From: Alkalibacillus flavidus
GTDB lineage: Bacteria; Bacillota; Bacilli; Bacillales; Alkalibacillaceae
Reading direction: 5' to 3'
DNA length: 64,000 bases
Assembly (NCBI RefSeq): GCF_040545925.1
Contig: NZ_JBEPMX010000001.1
Span: 124,001-188,000, forward strand
Each line of letters opens with the position of its first letter. The stretch's first letter is position 1. A program made the translations under genes and the position numbers. The notes beneath the pieces were generated by a model. The model saw nothing but the letters and a program-made list of their open reading frames with translations, ran no database searches and was not told where the DNA came from. This document shows, one piece after another, positions 26,901-34,248 of this stretch.

Positions 26901-27120
26901 TTTACACGTCATTGAAGAAGGGCATGTTCAACTCGTCGTCAATACGTTATCGCGAGGGAAACAAACAGAGACAGACGGCTTCCGCATTCGTCGTAGTGCG
27001 GTCGAACACGGCATTGCCTGTTTAACATCATTGGATACGGCTGAGGCCATGGTCAGTGTGATCGAGTCGATGAGTTTTGCGGCGAGTCCTATGCCGAAAC
27101 AAGAGGTTGTGACGGTATGA
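23920..27120 (+). CDS. pyrAB: Carbamoyl-phosphate synthase, large subunit
   Basis: Makes carbamoyl phosphate from bicarbonate, ammonia and two ATP. The 1066-residue product is the expected tandem of two ATP-grasp halves: the first starts [24 protein letters not shown], the second [20 protein letters not shown] at about residue 550. An oligomerisation region lies between them and an allosteric MGS-like domain at the C-terminus. ATG 23920 is inside pyrAA behind AAGGAGGCG, and the stop overlaps pyrK by four bases. Confidence 0.98.
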   Translation: [1066 protein letters not shown]

Positions 27121-27878
27121 TAGTAGAGGATATGATCATTCAGAAGCATCAAGAGATTGCGCTCGATACATTTGAGATGGTGTTATCAGGGCAGGAGATT
27201 CCACTTCAAATTCAATCAGGTCAGTTCGTTCATGTGCAAATTGGCGACGGGAAACATCATGTGCTCCGTCGTCCGATATCGATTGCGGATATTGACCGTG
27301 TGGCGCAAACGGTGACCCTGATCTATCATGTAACCGGTGATGGTACAGATTGGCTGTCTTCTCGTAGATTAGGAGAGACGTTAAATGTACTCGGTCCACT
27401 CGGTAATGGATTTGATCTGCATGATATAGCTGGTGACACTATTTTAATCATCGGTGGCGGTGTTGGAGTACCTCCGCTTTATCATTTAACGAAACAATTA
27501 ATACCACATTACCACGTGATCGTTGTTTTAGGGTTTGCGACAGGTGAAGCCGTCTTTTATGAGGATGATTTCCGGCGGTTAGCTGAAACGTATGTCGCAA
27601 CAGATGATGGTTCTTACGGCTACCATGGTGTGGTGACAGATATCGTTAAGCAATTAGAAAGGGATTATCAACATTATTATGCTTGCGGTCCAACGCCAAT
27701 GTTACAAGCGGTGCAAACACAACTGGCAGGTACGCCCGGACATTTATCATTCGAAGAGCGCATGGGGTGTGGCATCGGCGCTTGTTTTGCCTGTGTGTGC
27801 GAAGCCCGCAATGACAAAGGGTATGTGAAGATATGTCAAGATGGTCCTGTATTACGAGCAGATGAGGTGATGTTATGA
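27117..27878 (+). CDS. pyrK: Dihydroorotate dehydrogenase electron-transfer subunit
   Basis: FAD and [2Fe-2S] subunit that passes electrons from PyrD to NAD. The 253-residue product has the FAD-binding region RRPISIAD, an NAD-binding GGGVGVPPLYHL segment, and the cysteine cluster MGCGIGACFACVC with a further Cys in KICQDGPV. Its presence means the dehydrogenase is class 1B. ATG 27117 and the stop both overlap neighbours by four bases. Confidence 0.96.
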   Translation: MIVEDMIIQKHQEIALDTFEMVLSGQEIPLQIQSGQFVHVQIGDGKHHVLRRPISIADIDRVAQTVTLIYHVTGDGTDWLSSRRLGETLNVLGPLGNGFDLHDIAGDTILIIGGGVGVPPLYHLTKQLIPHYHVIVVLGFATGEAVFYEDDFRRLAETYVATDDGSYGYHGVVTDIVKQLERDYQHYYACGPTPMLQAVQTQLAGTPGHLSFEERMGCGIGACFACVCEARNDKGYVKICQDGPVLRADEVML

Positions 27879-28801
27879 CATTGAACGTAACACTAGGTGG
27901 TCTTCATCTAAACAATCCGATTATGCCAGCATCAGGCTGTTTTGGTTTCGGGCGTGAATTCAGTACGTTTTATGACTTAAATCAATTAGGCGCGATCGCG
28001 ATTAAAGCGGCTACTGGTGAGGCGAGATTTGGTAATCAGACACCTCGAGTCGCTGAGACGTCATCAGGTATGTTGAATGCAATTGGCTTACAAAATCCTG
28101 GCGTTGACGGAATCATTGCGAATGAACTACCTTTTTTAAGTCAGTATCATGTACCGATCATAGCGAATATTGCAGGCAGTACCCTTGAAGAGTATGTTCA
28201 TGTTGCGAGTCAAATGGCAAGTCAATCTGTTGTTGCAGCTTTAGAGTTAAATATTTCATGTCCGAATGTGAAAGAAGGTGGCGTACAATTTGGAACGGAT
28301 GCTACCTTAGCTTATCGCGTTACTCAAGCCGTCAAATCAGTGTCAACAAAACCCGTTTTTGTTAAACTCTCTCCTAATGTCACAGATATAACGGACGTTG
28401 CCACAGCGGTCGAAGAAGCAGGGGCAGACGGCCTGTCGATGATTAATACTCTAACAGGAAGACGTCTAGATTTGCAGCAACAAAGACCGATTATCGCGAA
28501 TGGGTCGGGTGGATTGTCGGGACCTGCAATTAAACCGATTGCGATCCATATGATTCATCAAGTCCGACAAAAAACGTCGCTACCGATTATTGGAATGGGC
28601 GGCATTCAATCAACCGAAGACGTCCTTGAGTTTTTACTAGCTGGCGCTGATGCAGTCGCTGTAGGAACAGCGAATTTCCAAGATCCGTTTATATGTGAGC
28701 GTTTAGTTCAAACTTTACCTGACACGTTAGAGAAGTATGGGTTTCATTCTGTGAAGGAAGTGAGGGATGCAAGGTGCAACCACCCATCTACCTCGCGTTA
28801 G
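27875..28801 (+). CDS. pyrD: Dihydroorotate dehydrogenase, class 1B catalytic subunit
   Basis: FMN enzyme oxidising dihydroorotate to orotate in complex with PyrK. The 308-residue product has the substrate and FMN segments PIMPASGCFGFG, NAIGLQNPGVDG, LNISCPNVKEGG with the catalytic Cys, VKLSPNVTDI, NGSGGLSGPAIKPIA and IGMGGI. The stop lies 28 bases inside pyrF, so these two are probably translationally coupled. Confidence 0.97.
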   Translation: MTLNVTLGGLHLNNPIMPASGCFGFGREFSTFYDLNQLGAIAIKAATGEARFGNQTPRVAETSSGMLNAIGLQNPGVDGIIANELPFLSQYHVPIIANIAGSTLEEYVHVASQMASQSVVAALELNISCPNVKEGGVQFGTDATLAYRVTQAVKSVSTKPVFVKLSPNVTDITDVATAVEEAGADGLSMINTLTGRRLDLQQQRPIIANGSGGLSGPAIKPIAIHMIHQVRQKTSLPIIGMGGIQSTEDVLEFLLAGADAVAVGTANFQDPFICERLVQTLPDTLEKYGFHSVKEVRDARCNHPSTSR

Positions 28802-29487
28802 ATGTTCGTAGCGTTGAAGAAGCCAAGTCGTTGTTAGACAATCATAATTTACATGGGGTTCCAGTCAAAGTTGGTATGCAGTTGTTTTACAGTGAAGGAA
28901 GGCGGATTATCGAGTATTTGAAGAGGAATCAGCACCCGATATTTTTAGATCTGAAATTACACGATATCCCAAACACCGTCTATGAAGCCATGCGTCGTTT
29001 GGCGCAGTATGAGCCTTCGATCGTGAATGTCCATGCAGCGGGTGGCAGCCGAATGATAGAAGCGGCCAAAAATGGTCTAATCGGTGAAAACAGTCAAGCT
29101 CAATTGTTAGCCGTCACTCAATTAACATCAACCGATGAGACGATGCTTGAATCGGAATTATTAATTGAAAAGAACATGGAGGAGACGGTGCAACATTACG
29201 CATATGTCAGTCAACAAAGCGGTGCTGATGGTGTTGTCTGCTCCGTTCATGAAGTACCGTCTATTAAACAGACGTGTGGTTTAGGTTTTACGACATTAAC
29301 ACCGGGTATTCGTCTTCAGAACGATGGTCATCACGATCAAACCCGTGTGGCGACACCTGCTAAAGCAAAAGAAGCGGGAAGTGACATCATCGTCGTCGGT
29401 CGTGCAGTCACACAAGCAAAAAATCCAAAACAAGTGTATCAATCAATCGTAGAGGAGTGGTCAAATGCATCAACAACCAATAGCTGA
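28774..29487 (+). CDS. pyrF: Orotidine 5'-phosphate decarboxylase
   Basis: Decarboxylates OMP to UMP. The 237-residue product shows the LALDV N-terminus, the catalytic FLDLKLHDIPNTV (Asp-Lys-Asp tetrad), the VNVHAAGG segment, TPGIRL and IIVVGRAVTQA. The start is GTG 28774 within pyrD, after a GAGGGATG-type site. The 3' end overlaps pyrE by 23 bases. Confidence 0.97.
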   Translation: MQPPIYLALDVRSVEEAKSLLDNHNLHGVPVKVGMQLFYSEGRRIIEYLKRNQHPIFLDLKLHDIPNTVYEAMRRLAQYEPSIVNVHAAGGSRMIEAAKNGLIGENSQAQLLAVTQLTSTDETMLESELLIEKNMEETVQHYAYVSQQSGADGVVCSVHEVPSIKQTCGLGFTTLTPGIRLQNDGHHDQTRVATPAKAKEAGSDIIVVGRAVTQAKNPKQVYQSIVEEWSNASTTNS

Positions 29488-30085
29488 ACAGTTAATCGAC
29501 ATCGGAGCATTACAAATTAATATGGATCAACCGTTTACGTGGTCGTCAGGGATTACGTCACCTGTTTATTGTGATAATCGTTTGACGATGTCTTACCCGC
29601 AAGTTCGCCGACAAATTGCCAAGCAGTTCGCAGACCAAATTGATCCCTCACACGTTGATGTCATCGCAGGGTGCGCGACAGCGGGCATTCCTCATGCAGC
29701 ATTCACTGCTGAATCGTTACATTTACCGATGATTTATGTGCGTAGTAAACCGAAAGGCCACGGTTTAGAAAATATGATTGAAGGCCATGTTGAAGCTGGT
29801 GATCGTGTTGTCGTGATTGAAGATTTAATTTCGACGGGACAAAGTGCTCTTAATGTCGTTCAAGCTTTAAAAGATAAAGGGTGCGAAGTTGTGCATGTGC
29901 TATCGATTTTTACATATGGATTAGATGAAGCAGAAAAACAGTTTAAAAAAAGCGGTATGATTTATAAGAGCCTAGCGACATTTGATGAGGTGGCAAGCTT
30001 ACTAAAAGGAAAAGGTGAGTTAAGCCAAGGTGAATACGATGCATTACATCAGTGGCGTGATCACCTTGTGCTAAAAAATGCTTAA
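29465..30085 (+). CDS. pyrE: Orotate phosphoribosyltransferase
   Basis: Forms OMP from orotate and PRPP. The 206-residue product has FTWSSGITSPVYCDNR near the N-terminus, VIAGCATAGIPHAA, the flexible-loop Lys-rich VRSKPKGHG and the PRPP motif VVVIEDLISTGQSAL. ATG 29465 follows AGAGGAGTGG. It is the last gene of the operon; a bidirectional terminator separates it from convergent rqcH. Confidence 0.97.
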   Translation: MHQQPIAEQLIDIGALQINMDQPFTWSSGITSPVYCDNRLTMSYPQVRRQIAKQFADQIDPSHVDVIAGCATAGIPHAAFTAESLHLPMIYVRSKPKGHGLENMIEGHVEAGDRVVVIEDLISTGQSALNVVQALKDKGCEVVHVLSIFTYGLDEAEKQFKKSGMIYKSLATFDEVASLLKGKGELSQGEYDALHQWRDHLVLKNA

Positions 30086-30117
30086 TCATAAGATTAAAGC
30101 ACGCCATTTAAGAAGGA

Positions 30118-30183
30118 AACCCGAACGATTTATTTATATTAAAATCGTTCGGGTTTAACTTTGCATAATTAGGTTTTGTCTCA
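30118..30183. terminator. Bidirectional terminator between pyrE and rqcH (repeat-type)
   Basis: AAACCCGAACGATTT (from 30118) pairs with AAATCGTTCGGGTTT (to 30156). The stem and the tail ACTTTGCATAATTA..TTTGTCTCAA match the ends of the repeat copies at 16925-16979 and 57692-57759, although no repeat core precedes it here. Confidence 0.88.
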
Positions 30184-30188
30184 ATCTC

Positions 30189-31907
30189 TTACGGTTGTTG
30201 ATTTCCAGTTACTTTCATCTGTTCAATTTGTCTCTCATCTGGTGTCACATAAACGGTTTGTTGATTGTCATATGTCACGTAGCCCGGCTTGGCGCCGTTT
30301 GGTTTGCGGACATGTTTAATCGCCGTATAATCGACTGGAACAGATGATGACTCTTTGGCTTTACTGTAGAATGCCGCAATCATCGCCGCTTCTAAAATCG
30401 TTTCTTCACTCGGATCACTGTGACGGATGATGACGTGTGAACCTGGAATGTCTTTCGTGTGCAACCAGATATCATTTTTATTCGCCATCCGGTTCGTTAC
30501 GAATTCGTTTTGTTTATTGTTTCGACCAACGATAAGTTCCGTGCCATCTGAGGCCTGGTAATGGTCAGGTTGTAACCATTTTTGTTTTTTCTTCTTCGAC
30601 TTTTGTTGCTTCGCTTTCAAATAGCCTTCTTCTTCTAATTCATCTCGAATATCTTGGACATCATCTTGTCTAGCTTGTTCGAGTTGTTGAATGAGTCGCT
30701 CAAAATAGTCAATTTCTTGTTTGGCTTTCTCGATTTCAACGAGCACGACTTCTTTCGATTTCTTTAATTTTTGATACTGTTTAAAATAATATTGCGCATT
30801 ATCACTAGGCGATTTGTTCGGGTCTAACTGAAGCGTAATCGTGTTTTGTTCTGGATCATAATAATCCATCACATCGACCGATTCATCACCTAATTTCACA
30901 AGGTGTAAATGGGCCGTCAACAATTCCCCGTATTTTTGATAGTCATCAGCTTTTTCGGCTTTCGCTAACGTTTTTTCTTGTTTTTTGATTTTGCGTTCGT
31001 TTTTCGCTTTTTCGTTTTTTAAGAAGCGCATGAGATCGTGCGTTTGGTTTTTAATTCGATCGCGTTCGGCTTTGCCAGCATAGTAATCATCTAGCATGGT
31101 ACTAATGGAATCAAACGTTTTCGTTTCTTGGTCAAATGTGACTTCGGGTAACACGTGAAAGTCTTCGTTTTGTCCGATTGCGCGTTTCGGTTCATAACGG
31201 TGATGACTTAAGTTGTCTTTGAATGCATCAAACACATCGGCATAAGCTTGATTATCGCCTAAATAAGCTTTGCTTGCTAATGCTTTCGTGACGAGTGGTG
31301 AGCATCCCATTAATACGTTCAACATTTGGCGGTCGATTTTTCCTTGGAGGAAATCGAGTTTGCGGACAAATGTATCACCATCTAATTGAAGCGGGTTAAG
31401 TTTACCTTGTTCAGGTGGTGCAATGTAAGTTTGGCCAGGCAAAATAGTACGGTGACGGTTTTGTGCTGGACTAATATGTTTTAAACTGTCTAATATGACA
31501 TTACGCTCTGGATCAACGACCATCACATTACTATGTTTGCCCATTAATTCGATAATTAACGTCTTGTACTGTTCGTCGCCAATTTCATCTTTGCTACGAA
31601 CCTTCATATGAATAATGCGTTCTAATTCAACTTGTTCGACTGATTCAATAAAACCAGCGCCTAAATATTTGCGTAACACCATACAAAACATGGGTGGTTC
31701 TTTCGGATTGGTATATTTCTCGCTCGTTAAGTGAATACGAGCATAACTTGAGTGCGTCGAGATCAATAAGCTATGGTTTGTCCCGCCGCTACGGACTGTT
31801 AAAACAAGCTCGCTGTCAGTTGGTTGGTATATTTTTTGAATGCGGCCACCTTCTAAGTTCGTTAATTCGTGTGTGACTGCACGGGTTACAATTCCATCAA
31901 ATGGCAT
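30189..31907 (-). CDS. rqcH: Ribosome quality control factor RqcH (NFACT family)
   Basis: Binds obstructed 50S subunits with peptidyl-tRNA and adds C-terminal alanine tails that mark nascent chains for degradation. The 572-residue product starts MPFDGIVTRAVTHEL and has the NFACT-N domain, helix-hairpin-helix and long coiled-coil middle, and the NFACT-R domain with NDIWLHTKDIPGSHVII. The start at 31907 is preferred over 31982 because TGAGGTGATA lies just upstream of it. It is the only gene on the minus strand between pyrE and yloC. Confidence 0.95.
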   Translation of the reverse strand: MPFDGIVTRAVTHELTNLEGGRIQKIYQPTDSELVLTVRSGGTNHSLLISTHSSYARIHLTSEKYTNPKEPPMFCMVLRKYLGAGFIESVEQVELERIIHMKVRSKDEIGDEQYKTLIIELMGKHSNVMVVDPERNVILDSLKHISPAQNRHRTILPGQTYIAPPEQGKLNPLQLDGDTFVRKLDFLQGKIDRQMLNVLMGCSPLVTKALASKAYLGDNQAYADVFDAFKDNLSHHRYEPKRAIGQNEDFHVLPEVTFDQETKTFDSISTMLDDYYAGKAERDRIKNQTHDLMRFLKNEKAKNERKIKKQEKTLAKAEKADDYQKYGELLTAHLHLVKLGDESVDVMDYYDPEQNTITLQLDPNKSPSDNAQYYFKQYQKLKKSKEVVLVEIEKAKQEIDYFERLIQQLEQARQDDVQDIRDELEEEGYLKAKQQKSKKKKQKWLQPDHYQASDGTELIVGRNNKQNEFVTNRMANKNDIWLHTKDIPGSHVIIRHSDPSEETILEAAMIAAFYSKAKESSSVPVDYTAIKHVRKPNGAKPGYVTYDNQQTVYVTPDERQIEQMKVTGNQQP

Positions 31908-31929
31908 GTTTATCACCTCATAGATTATT

Positions 31930-31938
31930 AGTATAGCA
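31930..31938 (-). promoter_or_regulatory. Possible extended -10 promoter of rqcH
   Basis: Read on the minus strand, TGC-TATACT lies about 25 bases before the rqcH start. The -35 region is weak. Confidence 0.4.
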
Positions 31939-32033
31939 TGAATAAATATTGATTTAATACCGTTTAATAGTTGAAATGTCATCTCATTTAATGCGAAAAT
32001 ATATTACGTACTTAAAAAAAGTTGGTGATGAAC

Positions 32034-32912
32034 GTGGTCCAAAGTATGACTGGCTACGGCCAAGCTATAGGTCAATTAGGCGAGCAACAAGTCTCAATCG
32101 AAGTGAAAACGGTGAATCATCGCTTTTTAGATTGTTCACTAAAAATGCCTAATGAATTACTACCTCTAGAAGAAACATTAAAAGCACGTATTAAAAACTG
32201 GTTTGAGCGCGGCCGAGTCGATGTTTGGATTCAAATAAACGGTGAGGCGTTAAGCGAGCAGTCAATACGCGTAAACTGGCCATTATTAAATCAATACTTA
32301 GAACAGATTCATAATATCCAAGATAAAACTCATGTTTCAGGTGACGTCACGATCGATCATCTATTACAACTCGATGGTTTGTTTGAAAAAGATCAAACGA
32401 CTCACATCGATGATCAATTAGAAGATGTGGTACTTAACACATTAGATGATGCCTTAAAGAGTGTTGCCGACATGCGTCGTGATGAAGGCGAAAAACTTAA
32501 ACGTGACGTATTACATTATAATGCTGACATTAAGCGTCTTGCAAAAGAGTTAGATGATAACCAAGAAACGTTAAAAGAGCATTATTATGAACGCGTGTTA
32601 AATCGAATGCAGGATGCTCTCCGAGACGTTTCCATTGATGAACAACGACTTGTTCAAGAAGTGGCCTTTTTAGTCGATAAAGGTGATATTTCTGAAGAAG
32701 TGACGAGGCTTTTATCACATGTGGACCAAGTGGATGAGTTGCTCGTATCGAATGAAGCGATCGGGCGTCGGTTAGATTTTTTAACACAAGAATTGCACCG
32801 AGAAGCAAATACGATTGGGTCAAAAGCAAATGATGTTGCTTTGAGTAAGCAAGCGGTCGCATTAAAGAGTGTCATCGAGAAAATTAAAGAACAAGTCCAA
32901 AATATAGAATAA
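32034..32912 (+). CDS. yloC: YicC/YloC family endoribonuclease
   Basis: 292-residue protein of the YicC family, reported to act as an endoribonuclease on structured RNA. It has the family start QSMTGYGQA, the VEVKTVNHRFLDCSLKMP motif and a C-terminal DUF1732 region (RLDFLTQELHREANTIGSKANDVALS). GTG 32034 is chosen because GGTGAT lies at proper distance and gives the family N-terminus; TTG 32022 and ATG 32028 are in frame but sit on the ribosome-binding site. remA follows from its own promoter. Confidence 0.9.
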   Translation: MVQSMTGYGQAIGQLGEQQVSIEVKTVNHRFLDCSLKMPNELLPLEETLKARIKNWFERGRVDVWIQINGEALSEQSIRVNWPLLNQYLEQIHNIQDKTHVSGDVTIDHLLQLDGLFEKDQTTHIDDQLEDVVLNTLDDALKSVADMRRDEGEKLKRDVLHYNADIKRLAKELDDNQETLKEHYYERVLNRMQDALRDVSIDEQRLVQEVAFLVDKGDISEEVTRLLSHVDQVDELLVSNEAIGRRLDFLTQELHREANTIGSKANDVALSKQAVALKSVIEKIKEQVQNIE

Positions 32913-32915
32913 TAT

Positions 32916-32945
32916 TTGAGTTTTTGCCTATATTTAGACTATAAT
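32916..32945 (+). promoter_or_regulatory. SigA promoter of remA
   Basis: TTGAGT (32916-32921), 18-base spacer, perfect TATAAT (32940-32945), about 44 bases before the remA start. Confidence 0.6.
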
Positions 32946-32988
32946 AGAAGTATTATATATAGTGACACAAAAGTTAGGGGAGACAAGA

Positions 32989-33249
32989 ATGAATTTGAAA
33001 TTAATTAATATCGGGTTTGGTAACGTCGTATCTGCCAATCGGATTATCTCGATCGTATCGCCCGAATCCGCCCCGATCAAACGTATTATTACGGTCGCAC
33101 GTGATAGTAATAAACTCGTAGATGCTACATATGGAAGACGAACACGCGCAGTCATTGTAACGGACAGTGACCACGTCGTCTTATCGGCTGTACAACCCGA
33201 AACAGTTGGACAGCGTGTCGTGAATGAAGATATGAACATCGACAACTAG
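32989..33249 (+). CDS. remA: Extracellular matrix regulator RemA
   Basis: DNA-binding protein that activates biofilm-matrix and osmoprotection genes in B. subtilis and forms ring-like oligomers. The 86-residue product matches the family: MNLKLINIGFGN, IISIVSPESAPIKRII and DATYGRRTRAVI. ATG 32989 follows TTAGGGGAG; the frame open to 32962 runs upstream of the ribosome-binding site. gmk is 11 bases downstream. Confidence 0.96.
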   Translation: MNLKLINIGFGNVVSANRIISIVSPESAPIKRIITVARDSNKLVDATYGRRTRAVIVTDSDHVVLSAVQPETVGQRVVNEDMNIDN

Positions 33250-33260
33250 GAGGACCTGTC

Positions 33261-33881
33261 GTGAGAGATGAAAAAGGTATTTTATTTATCCTTTCTGGCC
33301 CATCTGGGGTTGGCAAAGGAACGGTTCGAAAAGCACTTTTCGACCAAGATCCAGATTTAGCGTATTCGATTTCCGTGACAACTCGAGACCCTCGAGAAGG
33401 GGAAGAAGACGGCGTCGATTATTTCTTTAAAACTAAAGAAGACGTCCAACAAATGATTGAACGAAATGAATTAATCGAGTATGCTGAATATGTAGGCAAT
33501 TATTATGGCACACCGAAAGCCTATGTCGAACAAACATTAGAACAAGGGCGAGATGTCTTTTTAGAAATTGAAGTCCAAGGTGCCTTACAAGTAAAAGAGA
33601 ATTTTCCTGAGGGCGTTTTTATTTTCTTGTTCCCACCGAGCTTAGAAGAACTGAAAAATCGTATTATAACGCGTGGAACAGAAGATGAAGGGGTAGTCCG
33701 CAATCGTTTATCAGAAGCGAAAAAGGAAATTGAGATGATGGATGCTTATGATTATGTTGTCGTCAATGATGACGTTCATGCGGCCGTTCGTCGTATAGAA
33801 TCAATTGTTGAGAGTGAACATTTAAAACGCGAGCGCATCGCATCACAATATAAAAAAGCGTTAGGGAGTGTTGATTTATGA
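33261..33881 (+). CDS. gmk: Guanylate kinase
   Basis: Phosphorylates GMP to GDP. The 206-residue product has the P-loop FILSGPSGVGKGT, SISVTTRDPREGEEDGVDYFF for GMP binding, and the lid with TRGTEDEGVVRNRL. GTG 33261 follows TAGGAGGACC at good spacing. The stop overlaps the ATG of rpoZ by four bases. Confidence 0.97.
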   Translation: MRDEKGILFILSGPSGVGKGTVRKALFDQDPDLAYSISVTTRDPREGEEDGVDYFFKTKEDVQQMIERNELIEYAEYVGNYYGTPKAYVEQTLEQGRDVFLEIEVQGALQVKENFPEGVFIFLFPPSLEELKNRIITRGTEDEGVVRNRLSEAKKEIEMMDAYDYVVVNDDVHAAVRRIESIVESEHLKRERIASQYKKALGSVDL

Positions 33882-34078
33882 TTTTAGAGCCGTCAGTTGA
33901 CAATTTGCTTAACAAAATTGACTCAAAGTATGCCATTGTGAGAGCATCGTCAAGTCGTGCGCGTGAACTGCATGATAACCAAAATTATATGCTTGATGAT
34001 TACAAATCACCGAAGTATGTCGGCCGAGCATTAGAAGAAATTATTGAAGACAAATTATCGATCGAAGAATACAAATAA
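33878..34078 (+). CDS. rpoZ: RNA polymerase omega subunit
   Basis: Small polymerase subunit that helps beta' folding and assembly. The 66-residue product has the family core PSVDNLLNKIDSKYAIV, AREL and KYVGRALEEI. It overlaps gmk by four bases, and the attenuator-like leader of coaBC follows. Confidence 0.95.
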   Translation: MILEPSVDNLLNKIDSKYAIVRASSSRARELHDNQNYMLDDYKSPKYVGRALEEIIEDKLSIEEYK

Positions 34079-34098
34079 TAGGCAGTCAAATAGCGTAT

Positions 34099-34210
34099 GC
34101 AGGTTGGTGATGAGATGGGTTTATTCCATGCACCACCTAGCGCAAAACACGATGCCCGATGATTGGAACAACCTGCTGTATTACAGGTTGTTCTTTTTTG
34201 ATAGGGCATC
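34099..34210 (+). promoter_or_regulatory. Attenuator-like leader of coaBC with possible leader peptide
   Basis: Three competing helices are visible: GGT-t-GGTG (34102-34109) with CACCACC (34131-34137); GCAGGTTG (34099-34106) with CAACCTGC (34169-34176); and the terminator GAACAACCTG (34166-34175) with CAGGTTGTTC (34184-34193) plus six T. GATGCCC (34151-34157) and GGGCATC (34204-34210) can close an outer helix. A short ORF, MGLFHAPPSAKHDAR (34115-34162), follows a GGTTGGTGATGAG site and stops three bases before the terminator stem. No known riboswitch class was recognised. Confidence 0.5.
34166..34199 (+). terminator. Intrinsic terminator between rpoZ and coaBC
   Basis: Perfect 10-bp stem GAACAACCTG/CAGGTTGTTC with an eight-base loop, followed by TTTTTT. 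Since it lies 50 bases upstream of coaBC with no clear promoter after it, it may be conditional. Confidence 0.9.
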
Positions 34211-34248
34211 TTCAGACAAAGGCGTGTTTTATGATGGAGGCGAGATAG

